Source: Crocodylus rhombifer (taxonomy: Eukaryota > Chordata > Crocodylia > Crocodylidae). Taken from it: a stretch of 64,000 nucleotides of DNA. Each line of letters begins with the position of its first letter. Within the stretch, counting starts at the first letter, position 1. The position numbers were made by a program, and so were the translations under genes. Where the stretch lies: positions 186,001-250,000 of the forward strand of contig JAVSML010024447.1 in the NCBI GenBank assembly GCA_038503035.1. The letters are read 5' to 3'. The notes beneath the pieces are model-generated. The model was given only the letters and a program-made list of their open reading frames with translations, made no database searches and was not told where the DNA came from. Shown here piece by piece: positions 46,378 through 58,680 of this stretch.

Positions 46378-47012
46378 TTACAACTCACCTGGAATGCGTT
46401 CGTCCATCTCAAGTGCCTTCAGAAGGGATGGCATTAGGAACTCTTGTAGCGAGGGATCGTGATGTAAACGCAATATTTATATCAATGGGGAGGTATTGGT
46501 AGCAGAAGTGAAATGGGAACCAACATGCCTATCAAATTCTGGATACTAGCCATTGTTATTCAAGCCTTTCAGCTTCCCTCTCAGGGGCAAGGGACCATAT
46601 TAAGCAGTGAACATGTAGAAGAAAAGACATATTCTGAACAGGGAGCTGCATGCTTTAGTGGGTAGCAACCTAAGAAGAAAAGCTGGATCTGTGAGCTTGG
46701 AGTTCTACATTCGTAAGGATTTGGAGCAAACATGCCTGACCTTGTCCTGCCTGAAGGGTGCCCTTGCACGTGAACCTGGCTGAAGTGGGTTTATGATGCA
46801 GAATGTGTAAGTCTGATAGCTGGCATACAGATGGCTTCCCAGGAAAACAAGCACGGCTATACTTTTGTCTCCAGCCACCCTGACACCTCCAGGAGTTTCT
46901 TTGTAGCTAGAGATAGGAAGATCCATCTACCTAAGGTATGAAGCCTTTGCAGGTCATTCCATACATCCAGTATTTTAACTACATAACCCACTTCCAAAGG
47001 CATGGGTACTTT
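46378..47012. other. non-coding sequence
   Basis: No gene or repeat recognised. Confidence 0.5.
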
Positions 47013-47925
47013 CATAGATTTCAAAGACCATTTGGGCTGGAAGAGACCTCGGAAGGTCACCGAGTCCAGCCCCCTGCCTGAAGGGTAGGAAGTCAGCTGG
47101 GGTCAAAGGATCCCAGCAAGATAAACATTCAACTTGCTGTTGAAGGTGTTCAAAGTAGGTGCTTGAACCACCTCTGATGGCAGGCTATTCCAGACCTTGG
47201 GGCCTTGGATAGTAAAGAAGTTCTTCCTTATGTCCAGCCTGAAATGGTCTTGCAGGAGTTTATAATCATTCGACCTCGTCATCCCTCGGGGGTGCTCTGG
47301 TGAACAAATGTTCCCCCAGATCCTGGTGGTCACCTCTGATAAACTTATAGGTGGCTATCAGATCACCCCTGAGCCTGCGCTTTTCCAGGATGAAGAGTCC
47401 CATGGCTCAGCCTGTCATCATAAGGTCTGTTTTCCTGACCTCTGATCATGCGCGTGGCTCTTCTCTGGACTCTCTCAAGCTTCTCCACATCCTTTTTGAA
47501 TTGTGGAGCCCAAAACTGGACGCAGTACTCCAGCTGCAGCCTCACCAAGGCTGAGTACAGCGGGAGAATGACATCCTGGGATTTGCTTGAGAAATACCTA
47601 CGGATGCAAGCCAGCATTCTGCTTGCTTTACCAGCTGCAGCATCACATTGAAGGCTCATGTTCATCTTGTGGTCAATCATGATCCCCAAGTCCCTTTCAT
47701 CCATAGAGCTAGCCAGTGTAGCACCACCGAGCTTATAAGCATGCCACAGGTTTTTCTTCCGAAGATGGAGAACCTTGCATTTTTCAGTGTTAAACACCAT
47801 CAGGTTCTCATCCACTCATCTCCTGAGCCTGTCAAGGTTAGCCTGGATTGCCCTCCTGTCCTCAGGTGTGAATGCTTTACCCCAAAGTTTGGTATCATCG
47901 GCAAACTTCTGCCTTAACCCTCCAC
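47013..47925 (-). mobile_element. CR1 LINE, older subfamily, 5'-truncated
   Basis: Minus-strand CR1 starting within the RT palm: FADDTKLWGKAF, with FADD codons at 47894-47905. A TGA stop lies near 47818, then comes frame 47363-47815 (MVFNTEKCKVLHL, ERDLGIMIDHKMNMSLQCD, ALVRLQLEYCVQFWAPQF, RVQRRATRMIRGQ). After a frameshift, 47103-47333 carries the ORF2 C-terminus (DYKLLQDHFRLDIRKNFFT, WNSLPSEVVQAPTL). The 3' end has the ggctggactcggtgacc-type UTR and lies at about 47013. Several disruptions show it is an old copy. Confidence 0.92.
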
Positions 47926-50428
47926 ATACCTGGGTATGTTGCTATTTACGAAGCAGTAGATCCAGAGACAATCCCAAATTAAGCTCATTCAGAAAAGTGA
48001 GCAACTCCCCAGGCAATAGTAAGGAGAGCCTGTGCTCTCTGTCCCATATCCCACCAATTCAGAAGCCTGGGATAATCAGTGCCTGATAGTATAGTCCACT
48101 ATTGTCTCTTCTACATATCTCAGGCTGCCACTAACCAGAACATCACTAGGAAGCGGGGAAGCACAAGAATAACCAAACTGTCCTTGGAAATAAGAGTATG
48201 AAACAGAACTAGCCAGGGAGATGACTGTAGAGGAAAGTGTCTGCAAGGAACAGGAGAAAAGGGGTGCACTCCCCTTAGGAAGGGATGGAAATTTATCACA
48301 AGCTCATGGCAGAAAGCCCCATTTAGTTTTGCTCCTGGTGACTGGGGCAAAGAGACACTTTTTGCTATGGAAGAAGTATCGGCTATTAAGAAATGAGAGT
48401 GTTCTAATTAGAGCAATTAGGAGGCTGCCTAAACCACTGTTTTGGCTTTGGTCTGTCATTCAGACAGGTGAAACCCAACCACCCACAGTATCTCACATTA
48501 ACTAACAGGTCTGATGAAACTTACTCTCTGGTGTCCTGCAACAAGGGCTGTTCTTGCAGAGCTTGAATATGACCTCAGGAGAGTAGCAATGCCGTTGCTC
48601 CTGAGGCTGCAAGGGGACCCCTGGCTCAAATAACCTAGCAGTTCCCGTGGATGCTTATGCACACACACAGCCCTCAGTTAAGGCATCTTGGAGGAGACAG
48701 TTTGTTCCAGGCTCTGGATAACAAAGAGCAGGGACAGTTCTGGTATGTGGGAAAAGAGTCTTGAGGAAACATTGCCTTTGGCTCCTCTATTGCCAGCTGA
48801 TAGGAAAATTGGTTGATGCTTTGATGCTAAATTCTCAGAGGAGAGCAAAGGGTACAGCAGGAGTCAAAAGGAAATGTTTGCTGTGGGGGCTGGGGGCAGC
48901 TTGGCCCAGAAGAGCTGGGGAAAGAACCATTTTTTCACTCCCACTCCTCAATGTGGCACTGTCTACCTCTGTTCCCCAGTAGCAATGGAAGAAGACTGAC
49001 ATTCATCCCTTCGCTACCTCCTCCAGGTGGGTGGCAGACGTCCTTTATGGATGGATAGATACAGCTTGTCATACTAGAACAGCCACTCTGGACAATCGGG
49101 GGTTTGCATCCAGAAGCCATTAATCTCAGCAGTCCTCAAAAGGATGGACAGGCTGCTCACTGAAGTATGAGGGGAGCAGGGGGTGGAGGTGGCAGGGAGA
49201 TCCTACCTAAGGAAAATAAAACAATTGGCTCAGCTGTGGGAGAAGCCAGCCGGAGACAAAGGCTGGCTGGCACAGAACGATGCATCTTCCACCAGACACC
49301 CTGGTGCCTGGTGGGAAGTGAGTCACAAGCATCAGAACCAAGTAGCACAGGTGATTCAATCTGTCAGCCTCTTGCCACCCAGGCACCATCCCATTGAGTT
49401 CATGGCTGATTCTCTCCTTTGGCAGTAAACTGAGGGTGTCTTTTCTCTCTTGTGAGATGCCACATTTCTCCATTCACGTTTCAGCATGTGGTCTGACTTC
49501 CCTGTATGTCTTGTCACAGTTAGTGGGAACCCAGGGCATCCAGCATCAGTAAATCAAAGCATCACCTCAGGTTACTGGCATGAAAGTGCCTGGGCAGGTG
49601 CTTCAAGGCCACAAGCCAAACCCACTGGTACTATGATCATTAGCAAACCCTCAATAGGTGTGTACCAGATAATTAAGAACAGGTGGAGACAGGTAAACAC
49701 AAGTGCTTCTGCTGCTAAAACTCACATGCACAGGTGGTATGTCTAGGCTGAGGAAATTTCTACATTAGACTGAGCCTTGTTCAACAATTAAAATTATTTG
49801 TGGATGCTGGTAGCCTGAAGAAAAAGCACAGAAATAAATTTGAGAGGCATAAAAATGCATCCTCTTTGCCACCTGGCATCTGGTCTGGCATCATGCCTGC
49901 ACAGTGCTACCAACCCCCAGTCCCTGCCACAGCAGCACTGACACAAAAACAAGTAGAAATCAAGCATGTTTACTCCTATGTAGTCCAAATCACAGCAAGA
50001 GAAGGACAGATCCTGGTTTCTCAGCTGCTAGTGCTGGGCAATGTGACAAGAAAACCAAACCCCGATATTCACTTTCGGACAGTGTGTGACCTGGATCTCC
50101 TGGGGTTAGTTGGCAATATAAGTAGGTTTGACTGGAGAGTGAAAAGGCCATGCTGGTGATGTGACTAGACCTGCTGCTGATAGACAGGCAGTCCCATTGC
50201 TACGGGGGTGATGGACACCACTGCCAACCTGGTCAGCTGCCTGAAGTTAGTGGCAGGAGGTCCCACATCTCGCTGCTTCTGCAGGACCCTGAACAGTCTT
50301 CCCTCCTCTGCTTTCTTCCTAAGTGAATGCTGTCATCTTCCCTCATTCCTCACCACTCTCCTACCCTCGAGTCTATCTCTAGCTTGTCCTTGCTTGCATG
50401 CTGTAATAAAAAAAAAATGGTGTGATTG
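47926..50428. other. non-coding sequence
   Basis: No gene or repeat recognised in about 2.5 kb. Frames such as 49207-49473 and 49800-50159 show no domains. An A-run lies at about 50408-50417. Confidence 0.45.
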
Positions 50429-50435
50429 TGAGTTG

Positions 50436-50643
50436 TGTAGACATACCCCAGTGAGGTTTAGACTAGCTACGCTCAGGTAGTGATAACAGTGTAGCTACAG
50501 CAGCATGGATCTCAGCTCAGGCTCGATGCCCAAGTACTTACTAGGCTGGTTTTGCAACCTGTGCTTAACCCCATACTGCTGTGGGCTACGCTGTTATTAG
50601 TGCCTAAACTGGCTAATCTAATCCTCACCTAGGTATGTCTGCA
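50436..50643. mobile_element. short TIR DNA transposon (MITE), 208 bp
   Basis: The left end TGTAGACATACC and the right end GGTATGTCTGCA are inverted repeats with one mismatch. They are flanked by TGAGTTG at 50429-50435 and 50644-50650, exact over seven bases. The size of the duplication leaves hAT or another superfamily possible. Inner segments agctacgct/gtagctaca and gggctacgctgtt show further self-complementarity. Confidence 0.8.
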
Positions 50644-50650
50644 TGAGTTG

Positions 50651-51854
50651 CCATCACACCTTTGGATTACGGGGTAGACAGACTAAGAACTCGGCTATTT
50701 TACCAGCCACATGCATCTTGGCTCCTTCATCTTCCTTGCATACAGTAAGGCTAGGAACAGACATTGCATTTATCCTAGGATAAGCCAGGACAAAGACAGG
50801 CATGAAACAGAAATAGCTCAGGATTGGCACATGCACATATTGCTTTTCTAATCAGAGTTTACCAAGCAGCTAAATGCATTGCTACTTTTCTGCCATTGAT
50901 TCAACCATGTATTCCTGAGAGAACCATTCAGATGCACTGTGTGATGGCCTGAGATAAACAGTTAGTACTTCTTGTCCTGTGAACCTTTTTAGGATTTAAA
51001 CCTGGACAATGGACATGGATTTCTGAATGATTGCACTTTGTCCCAGGATAACACGATTTATCCCAGTGTGACATCTGTTTGCAGTCTCACTGTCACAACC
51101 ATTCAATGACAACTACCATGATGTTAGCAAGAGGTTCCCTTCTGACTGGTTGAACTGGGACACATTGGTGGGGCAAGGTACTGGGGTGGAAGGCATGGAC
51201 ATGTGGCCTTCACATAGTACAAGCTCTGGAGACAAATGGAGGATTCCACTCCCTGCTGCTGCTGACGCACTTTTCACCAGCATGAGAGAAAGAAAGAATA
51301 AAGCCAAAATCTTTGTATAGAGACACCCTCCAGGAAGGGCCTGGAGAATTATTATGCACACACAAAGCAACAAACAATGTTCAGTGCCAGCATAAGAGTT
51401 TCTAAGAGCTGAGAGGCCAAGCACTGAGGTACAAAGCGATGGGGTAGGGGGTTGCATGTGTGCGTGGGGAAAATCTCTCCAGAAGCCACTCCCATTATGA
51501 CATTTGTTCTGAACCTGCTCTTTGTGCTACACAGCAGGGAAACACATTGGTTCACTTATCCCCAGGGACCAAATGCTTATGTAGCATCTAATGATACTCC
51601 AGAAAAATTGCACTCAAGAGTCCCTCATTAGTAATGAAGTAAGAATCATGAAACACTAAACACCCAATTTCTTCCTACCACAGCAGCCAGCCTGGGGCTC
51701 TCATCAGTGGCTGGTTTGCCCTGAAGCTGCAAAGCAGTCTGCAGCATGTGTCAGAATCATGGAGCTTCATGGAGTGGGTTTGAGAGGGGGAAGCCTGGCC
51801 TTATTCACAACCATCCAGTAACATCCCCTAGTAACAGTAGAAGAACAGTAAACC
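50651..51854. other. non-coding sequence
   Basis: No gene or repeat recognised. The 51113-51457 minus frame is hydrophobic but has no family resemblance. Confidence 0.45.
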
Positions 51855-52085
51855 CTAGTAATAGTACTCTGCACTTCTACACCACTTGTCCACCAAAGGG
51901 CTCAAGGCACTGTGCAGAAATGACAGCATCCCTGTCTCCATTTTACAGATAGGGAAACTGAGGCACAGAGCACTGATGTGACTTGCCCAAGGTCACAAAG
52001 AGAATCCGTGGCAAAAGCAGGACTTGAACCAAGGCACCCAGCATTGCAGTTCTCTGCTGGTTGTGATCATTAGACAATACTGGTT
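51855..52085 (-). mobile_element. MIR-type CORE-SINE, well preserved
   Basis: In reverse orientation it contains the diagnostic blocks ccattttacagatagggaaa, ctgaggcacagag, gacttgcccaaggtcacaaa, tggcaaaagcaggacttgaa (B-box side) and the tRNA-related head to about 52080. It is the clearest MIR/CORE-SINE copy here. Confidence 0.85.
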
Positions 52086-54019
52086 CCCAGCACAAAGACA
52101 GCCTACAACCATGGGTTGCTCCTCCTCTGGGCACTGTTCTCTCATCAACCTTCACTGAGTTGTGTACACCTGAACACGCTGTATGGTGTCCCTCAAAGGT
52201 TAATGAGAGCTGGCAGAATCCCTAGGCAAAGCCCTAACTCTAATCCTGACCTGACACTGCAGCCCAGCCCTAGTTTTCCCCTGGAACTGCAATCTGGTCC
52301 CACGTTCAACCTGGGCCACAATCTGGCCCCAGTCTCAGCTCAGGCTGTCCTTGAGTGCCAGCCCTTCCCAATGCATGTAACCCAGAACTGAGTGCAGATA
52401 AATTAAGTGTATGCTGTTGCAGTTCCAGCCATAGACTTCACAAAAGTGGAGAGGCAGCCACTCATGGGTCTCACTGTCACACTTCCTTTGGCTCTGCCTC
52501 ACGACTCCAACATGGACACGAATAGATCTCCTCTCATTCACACTAAACCTTTGGCATACATTTTCTACAGACTAAGGAGCTTCTTCTTAGGCTAAATGCA
52601 AATGCTAAAACACAGCTCGTACCTTTTTACTGACAGGACTTTAAAAACAAATGCAGATGGGGGAAGGGAGGGAGATCCCAACCTGCCATTGACACCTCAG
52701 GTCAGGGCATCCACTGTCATTCACTCCCTGACAATGCACAGCAGTCTCTGCTGGGTCTATGCCTGTGTGCTTCATAACTGGCCGGACACTGAGCGGTTGA
52801 TCAATGGTTGAGTGCCCCAAGGTGAATTCTGTCACCCTCCAGTGCTGAGGAAATGAACAGTACTAAACTTTTTTTCTATCTCCCTTTTCTGAATAGCACC
52901 AGGAAGTTGCAATCAGCTCTGGAGATGTCTGCAGCAGCCATTTGAGTGCAGCACTGCAGATTACAGCGCATCTCTCCTGAGGCACAGATGGTGCTGTAGC
53001 AGGTACAGGAAGCATTCTGGCCAAGGACACTGGAGGGAAAGCCCAGATCTTTCAGAAAGTACCCTGAAATTTTACTATCCAGGCACGCTAGGCAAGAGCT
53101 TGGCTTCCCTCTAATCTCCTGCATGTCCCCTCCATAAGGAATGCCATCTGGTGTGGTGTCCAACGGGCCTTCCTCCCAGCCCAGCACTGCAACAGCACTG
53201 GCAGTCTGAAACCATGCACCAGATCTCACACTGCTATTTAGTAGTATGTAGAAGCCCATCAAAAAGCCCTTTTGTGGGTGTATTCAGGGCCTTTCCATTG
53301 CGTTGCAGGTGCAGCTACTCCACATTCACAGAAGTAGGCCACAAGAGGAGGGAGGTTCACCCACTCCTCCATGTTTCTGGTTCCCCAGAGGCTAAATGAA
53401 GCAGCCTCAATTTTTATGCCCCTGTCCCTACCATTGGAGCAGGAAACAGCCTGTTGTGAACATATGGCCAGGGGGACAGAGTGGCCCCCCACATGGCCAG
53501 TTATTGCTCTGTCTGCTTTAGAGGACAGAAATGTCATGTGCCTGCACCTCACATGCTGTCTGCTACACAGATGACTTTGCCGGCCCCTACCCCATGCTGG
53601 AACTGCTCTGAAGACCCCTGATGCTAGGCTTCACCTCAGTGGGCAGGGAGGAGCTGAGACACCATGGTAATGGGCATGTAACAAGCACCTAAAAATGAAA
53701 CACAGAGGGGTGAGTACTGTGCTCACTCTCCAGACTAGGGGCATTTCAAGGAGTTGGGCATCTCTCCCAGGCATCTCTCAAGGGCTCTGGGAGAAAAATG
53801 CTCTCTCATGGTCAGAGGTGTCATGGTGCTAGATGCCTGGCCAAGGTTTTTCTAGGTCTCCTATGAACTGTGTCACCGAGTGCTCTTGGGCATTATCATT
53901 CAGTTGCTTCAGGATGTTCTGATCCTCCTCTGCCTGCCTGGATGTGATCATCAGCCAGGAACACCTGGTCCCTGGTAGCAGCTGGCAAGTCCTAGGACAA
54001 GGGACCTGAGTCATCCATA
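52086..54019. other. non-coding sequence
   Basis: No gene recognised. The 128-codon minus frame 52876-53262 is cysteine-containing but has no signal peptide or spacing I recognise. Confidence 0.45.
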
Positions 54020-54024
54020 ATCTG

Positions 54025-55040
54025 TGTGGCAGGCCAGTAGGGGGGTGCTCCTGCATTGAGCCGCCCACCTCCCTGCTCCCAACCACTTTCCAGGCTCCGA
54101 ATGCCTCCCTAGGGGCGCCTTACGTCTGGCCGACCCCCTTCCTGGAGCATGCTCGCTAGCCTGGGGGTAACGTAGCTGCCACCACCCCGAGAAGGGACTC
54201 GCTCTCAGCCCTGTGTCCTCGGGGAAACACAAGCCTAAAGTCCTACGGGTACTTGACCCAGTACAGGCACTTGGGGCACTTCCCCAAGTCAGGGGGCAAA
54301 AAGTAAAGTCTCCCTTAGTCCGCAGACCTAAGGGGTCTCTTAGGCATAATTTAGACCCACCCCTCAATAAGTCTCCCACACCGGTCACAAAGGAGAAGTT
54401 TATTGATTACAGGGGTAGGGTGAAAATAGGGTACAAGATTGAGCAATATCCTAGAAATCCTAAAGAGCAAACAGTCTGGCTGAGGTAGCCGTTTGATCAC
54501 GCATCTGAGTTACTGCCAGCTAGATATCTAATCAGATCTCGAGTAGCTTACTCACACACTTCATCCAAAGGCTGGTGAAATCCCCTCTAGAGTCAGGCCG
54601 TTTCTAGCTTGTGAGTTTTGGGGGAGAGAGCCAGTTTCAGATGGTAAAGCTCCTCTGTGTCCCCCGCATGGCTGCTGCCCCCTCCTCCCGGGCAGTCTTA
54701 ACTTATATAGCCCCTGTGACCTCATTCACCTGGTCCAATGGAGGCCAGCACCTGTTGGCTGTCGGCCCACCAATTTGAAATACATCACTAGTTGCCGGGC
54801 AGACTCCAGCCCACCAGGTAGAAGCCCCTCACCCAGGTAGGTGATACCAGTCACATAGGCAGAGGGAGCAGGTTTCCCCCCTCCCTCAGGACTGGAGCCA
54901 GCTCAGGTTACCTAAAGAGATAGGCTGAGGTGTGTCTCCTCTGCTGGGCTCATCCTAATCAAATGGTCACAGCACAGAGATTAATCACATTGTCACAGGG
55001 CAGAGATTTTGAGGAGAAACCAAGGTGGCTTTCTGCCACA
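54025..55040 (-). mobile_element. solo LTR of an endogenous retrovirus, 1016 bp
   Basis: The terminal inverted repeats TGTGGCAG (54025-54032) and CTGCCACA (55033-55040) are perfect. The flanks ATCTG (54020-54024) and ACCTG (55041-55045) fit a 5-bp target duplication with one mismatch. On the minus strand a TATA box TATATAAG lies at 54712-54719 and a poly(A) signal AATAAA at 54399-54404. Both are in the order expected for U3-R-U5 read leftward. No coding region lies beside it. Frames at 54011-54388 (minus) and 54213-54488 (plus) are not genes. Confidence 0.8.
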
Positions 55041-55045
55041 ACCTG

Positions 55046-58000
55046 CAATAAAGACAATAGCTCAGAAGAAGAGCATTGCTGGGGCGATCCCACAATCCTC
55101 TGCTGCATTGGTTACGTAGATAGCCCTCGTTAATGGGACTGTGCTAGCAACAATGCATTTATGATGGCAACCATGGGGCACTGAGGTGGCCACCGCCCTG
55201 ACATATAAATATCCCTACTGTTTCTGATGGAGACACCACCAACCACACACAGAACAGGACCAAGGGACATGCATCTATCTTATGTCAAGCTGCCTAGGCT
55301 GCCAATGCAAAGGGCTTCAAGGCTGGGCACATGACTGCAGGTCTGGAAATGTCAGTGCAGTCAATCCATGCAGTGGAGACAACCATGTCTGGGGAGATCC
55401 ATGGGGCCAGGGACCAGGAGGTTTGGGCTGAAAATTAGTCAATCCATTAGCTTTTAAGGATTCAAAATGTTGGGATAAGAGACAGCACTGACCATGAATG
55501 ACCGTGCCAGCTTCTCCAGCCTTCCTGACCTTGCTCAGGCCCAGGCTGCCCCCCATGCCCTTGCTCTGCAGAGACCTTGCAGTCCCAGCTCACAGCATCC
55601 ATAGTTCTTCCACTTCCTGCCCTATCATGCACATGTTCCCACCATGGGGAGGCTGGAGAGCTGTAGGGCCTGAGGAAGAAGATGTTATTTTGTCCTTGTG
55701 ATAGCTGGCTGGCTGTGAAATATTGAAGAGTCCCCAGCCCTGAGCAGACATTTGTGTGCCTCTGTGCTTGGTATGAATAGGTGCCCAAGGATCCCATGTT
55801 GGGTTTTGTCCTGCCACCCATCACCACAGTGACCTGACCACCTGTCCTGTGAAAATAAAAGCAGCAGCCAATCCCTAGTTGGAGGTCAAAGAATTTCTGG
55901 CAGTTTCGGGGGTGGGGGGCAGGTAAAAGCGCTGCATAGAGTAGGGTTTGTATTTTGTGTTTGAAAATTACTTTTCTAGATTGTTTTTCAAGGTTAGGCT
56001 GTTAGGTGTGTTCCTTTTGGGTAGATGGAGCTGAAAAGGGTATCATCAGGTTAGGTTAAATGGAAACAAGGCAAGAGTGCATGTACATGGAGTATTTTGG
56101 ATGAGCTGCTCTGGAATAGCAGTGTGTGTAAAGTAGGTTACACATTTTTACGGTCCATTTATTTGCCCATCCATGCATATACACCCCTCCTCCCAGTTGG
56201 AAGGTTTCCTGTCTGTACCTTGCCCCTCTCCTGACCTGCTTCCTCACTAAACTCTTGTCCAGGGAAAGAAATACTATGGCCAGGGGAAATGCTAGAGCCC
56301 AAAGGACAATTTCTAGGCAGGACTGCGGTCCCCAGGCTTGAACGTGCTCCCCTATGTATAGGTCCCTCAGCTCAGGTGATCTTTACTGTGTTACACCAAA
56401 TGCTCTTCCCCTCCCTGGGGTTTGCCCCAAGCCTGAGTGAGTGGAACAGGTAGGGGCTTGCAAGCAGGACTGAGCATTATCTCCTTGAGCTCTGGGGTAG
56501 AGCACAATACCACTGCAGCTTCATGTGCTCCCATCTCAGGCATACCACCACCCTCTTCTTTCATCCCTTCTCTAAATCGCATTAGAAAAAGGACAGTTTG
56601 TCACATCAAAACAAGGTCAGCCGTAAAAACCTTAGTGAATCCTGCTCCTCTCCTCCCCCTGGACCTTCCTTAGAGCTGTGAAGTACTCTGTCCTTCTGTC
56701 TGGCACACCCACACTGATGACTACACAGGCCTTATATTATTTTTGGGAATGGGGGATGAAGAAGAAACTCATTCTTGTGACCATGATCAAAAATAAACCC
56801 AGTAATGTTTCAGGGCAGATGTGTCCCCAGAGCACCCACAGGACAGACAGCAGTGAGTACCACTGCTGTCCATTTGTGTCCACCCCTATCAGCCAGCAGA
56901 GAGAGGCTCTTTTACAGACAGGATCAAAACAATACTGGTAGGAAACAAGTTTTCCACGTGGCTCAGAGATCAGACCCTGTTCCACCAGAACAACTTAATG
57001 CCAAAGGTGCTCTCAGGAATCCGCATCTCATCTTACTAGCATTATCACTCAGGAGAGGAGGTGACACAGAGGTAGCATGCTAGAAAAGCCATCTTCCCTC
57101 ATGGGAGCTGGGTATAGCTGAGTAGGGAGACCATGCCAGAGTGGTGATCCACCACTGAACTCATTCCTTTGAACTGTTTACACTCTGTCTTTCTCTTTAG
57201 AAGAGAAGCCCTCAGATGCTGGCAACCAAAAATATTAAACACATGATACATAGGCCAGGCTTCCCTGCATTTATGGGCCTTTCCACAGCCATTTGTGGGG
57301 CTAAGGGAAAAGCCTTCACATACACAGTGCTTGCAGGGTTATGTATGTGTCAGGATGTGAAGGTGGCATTGAATTCTTGTTACAGAAAAAGAAAAAGGCC
57401 TCCTTGTACCAGGACTAGCCAGCACACTACTGCTGTTTAGTAATTCACTACATGAGGAAATTGCTCCCATCCCTATTTTTACAGTAAAAAGTCCTTTGGG
57501 GGAACAAATAGTATGTACTCATACAACTAAAAATTCTGCATTACAATATACACACCCATGGGGACAAAATTAAGGTTCCAAAAGTGACAATGAATCGAGA
57601 GCTTGTTGTTTTGGGTGCTCAAATTTGCAGTCTCCACAAAGTCAGGATTTTCTTAGTTCTGTTGCTCCTGTTTCCTTACTGGCCAACCTCAAGAGACTCC
57701 CTTTCTTCTGCCATAAACAGATTGTCTCTATTCCTAGCTCCAGTAGCTGGCACATGGAAACATACATCATATTCCTCTGGAACAAAAACCAAAAACAAAT
57801 CCACCCTCTAATTAAGCGAGGTGTGGAGTTTGGGGCATGTGGCTGCTTTTGTTTTCTTTAGCTTTTTTGCAGGAGCATGACTGCATCTACTTATCTATCT
57901 GAAATGCTTTAAAGAGCAGGGACTCACAGCTGAGACAGCTAGAGCTGCCTTCTGTGCTATAAGCCCCCACCCTCCCCCAGCATTCCTCTTTTCTATGATT

Positions 58001-58444
58001 TAAGCTACATTCAGCCCTGGCCTGACTACAAAATACTGCCATGTAACTAATAAGCTTTGGTTGGATTTTCCCCTCACAGTAGAGAACAGGAACAGGAGCA
58101 AATCTAAATGATTTATCCTTGCATTTCAAAGGGCTTTGACCTAGAAAAATGCAAAAGGAATCCCACAAGTGGCTGGAAAAGGCATATTCCCGTTTTATAA
58201 AAAAAATATGCATTATCCCCCCTCATCTTCGCTATGCTGCTGCCATTCACAAAAGCTGGAGTGGATGGTTTCCCTTTCACTGGCTAAAGATCAGCTCAGG
58301 AAGCTACCTCTGGTGCAGAACAGAATTCAGGGCTTCACATCTAGGCCTAAGGCCTTAGAGCAACTACCAGAGAAAAATCTACAATATAGGCATTTTGCAC
58401 ATGCTGCCTTATATAACAGTACCACTCCCCTCATCATCAGGTCT
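55046..58444. other. non-coding sequence
   Basis: About 3.4 kb with no recognised gene or repeat. The 55462-55827 minus frame and 57887-58213 minus frame lack domains and splice context. Confidence 0.45.
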
Positions 58445-58680
58445 TAGTGCCCTTACACCCTTTCATTATTTGCCTTCCTGTGAGGCAGGAGGGTGCTATT
58501 ATCTCTGCTTTACAGATTGGGAACTAAGGCCCAGAGAAGCTACAGGGCAGGTGCTTCACTCCAGGAGGGCTTTTATAAATCTGGTCCTAAATGATTCGCC
58601 AGTGGTCAGACAGGACGTCTCTGGCAGAATCTGAATATTCCAAGTCCTAGAACAGTGCTCTAACAACTGCTGCGTGTCCT
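58445..58680 (-). mobile_element. MIR-type CORE-SINE fragment
   Basis: In reverse order it has ctattatctctgctttacag, attgggaactaaggcccagag, then a diverged core, tggcagaatctgaa, and a head ending near agtgctctaacaactgctg. Diverged, no clear target duplication. Confidence 0.65.

Noticed and set aside
54011..54488. Open frames of 125 and 91 codons
   Set aside because: They lie inside the solo LTR (U5/R side) on both strands and have no viral protein motifs.
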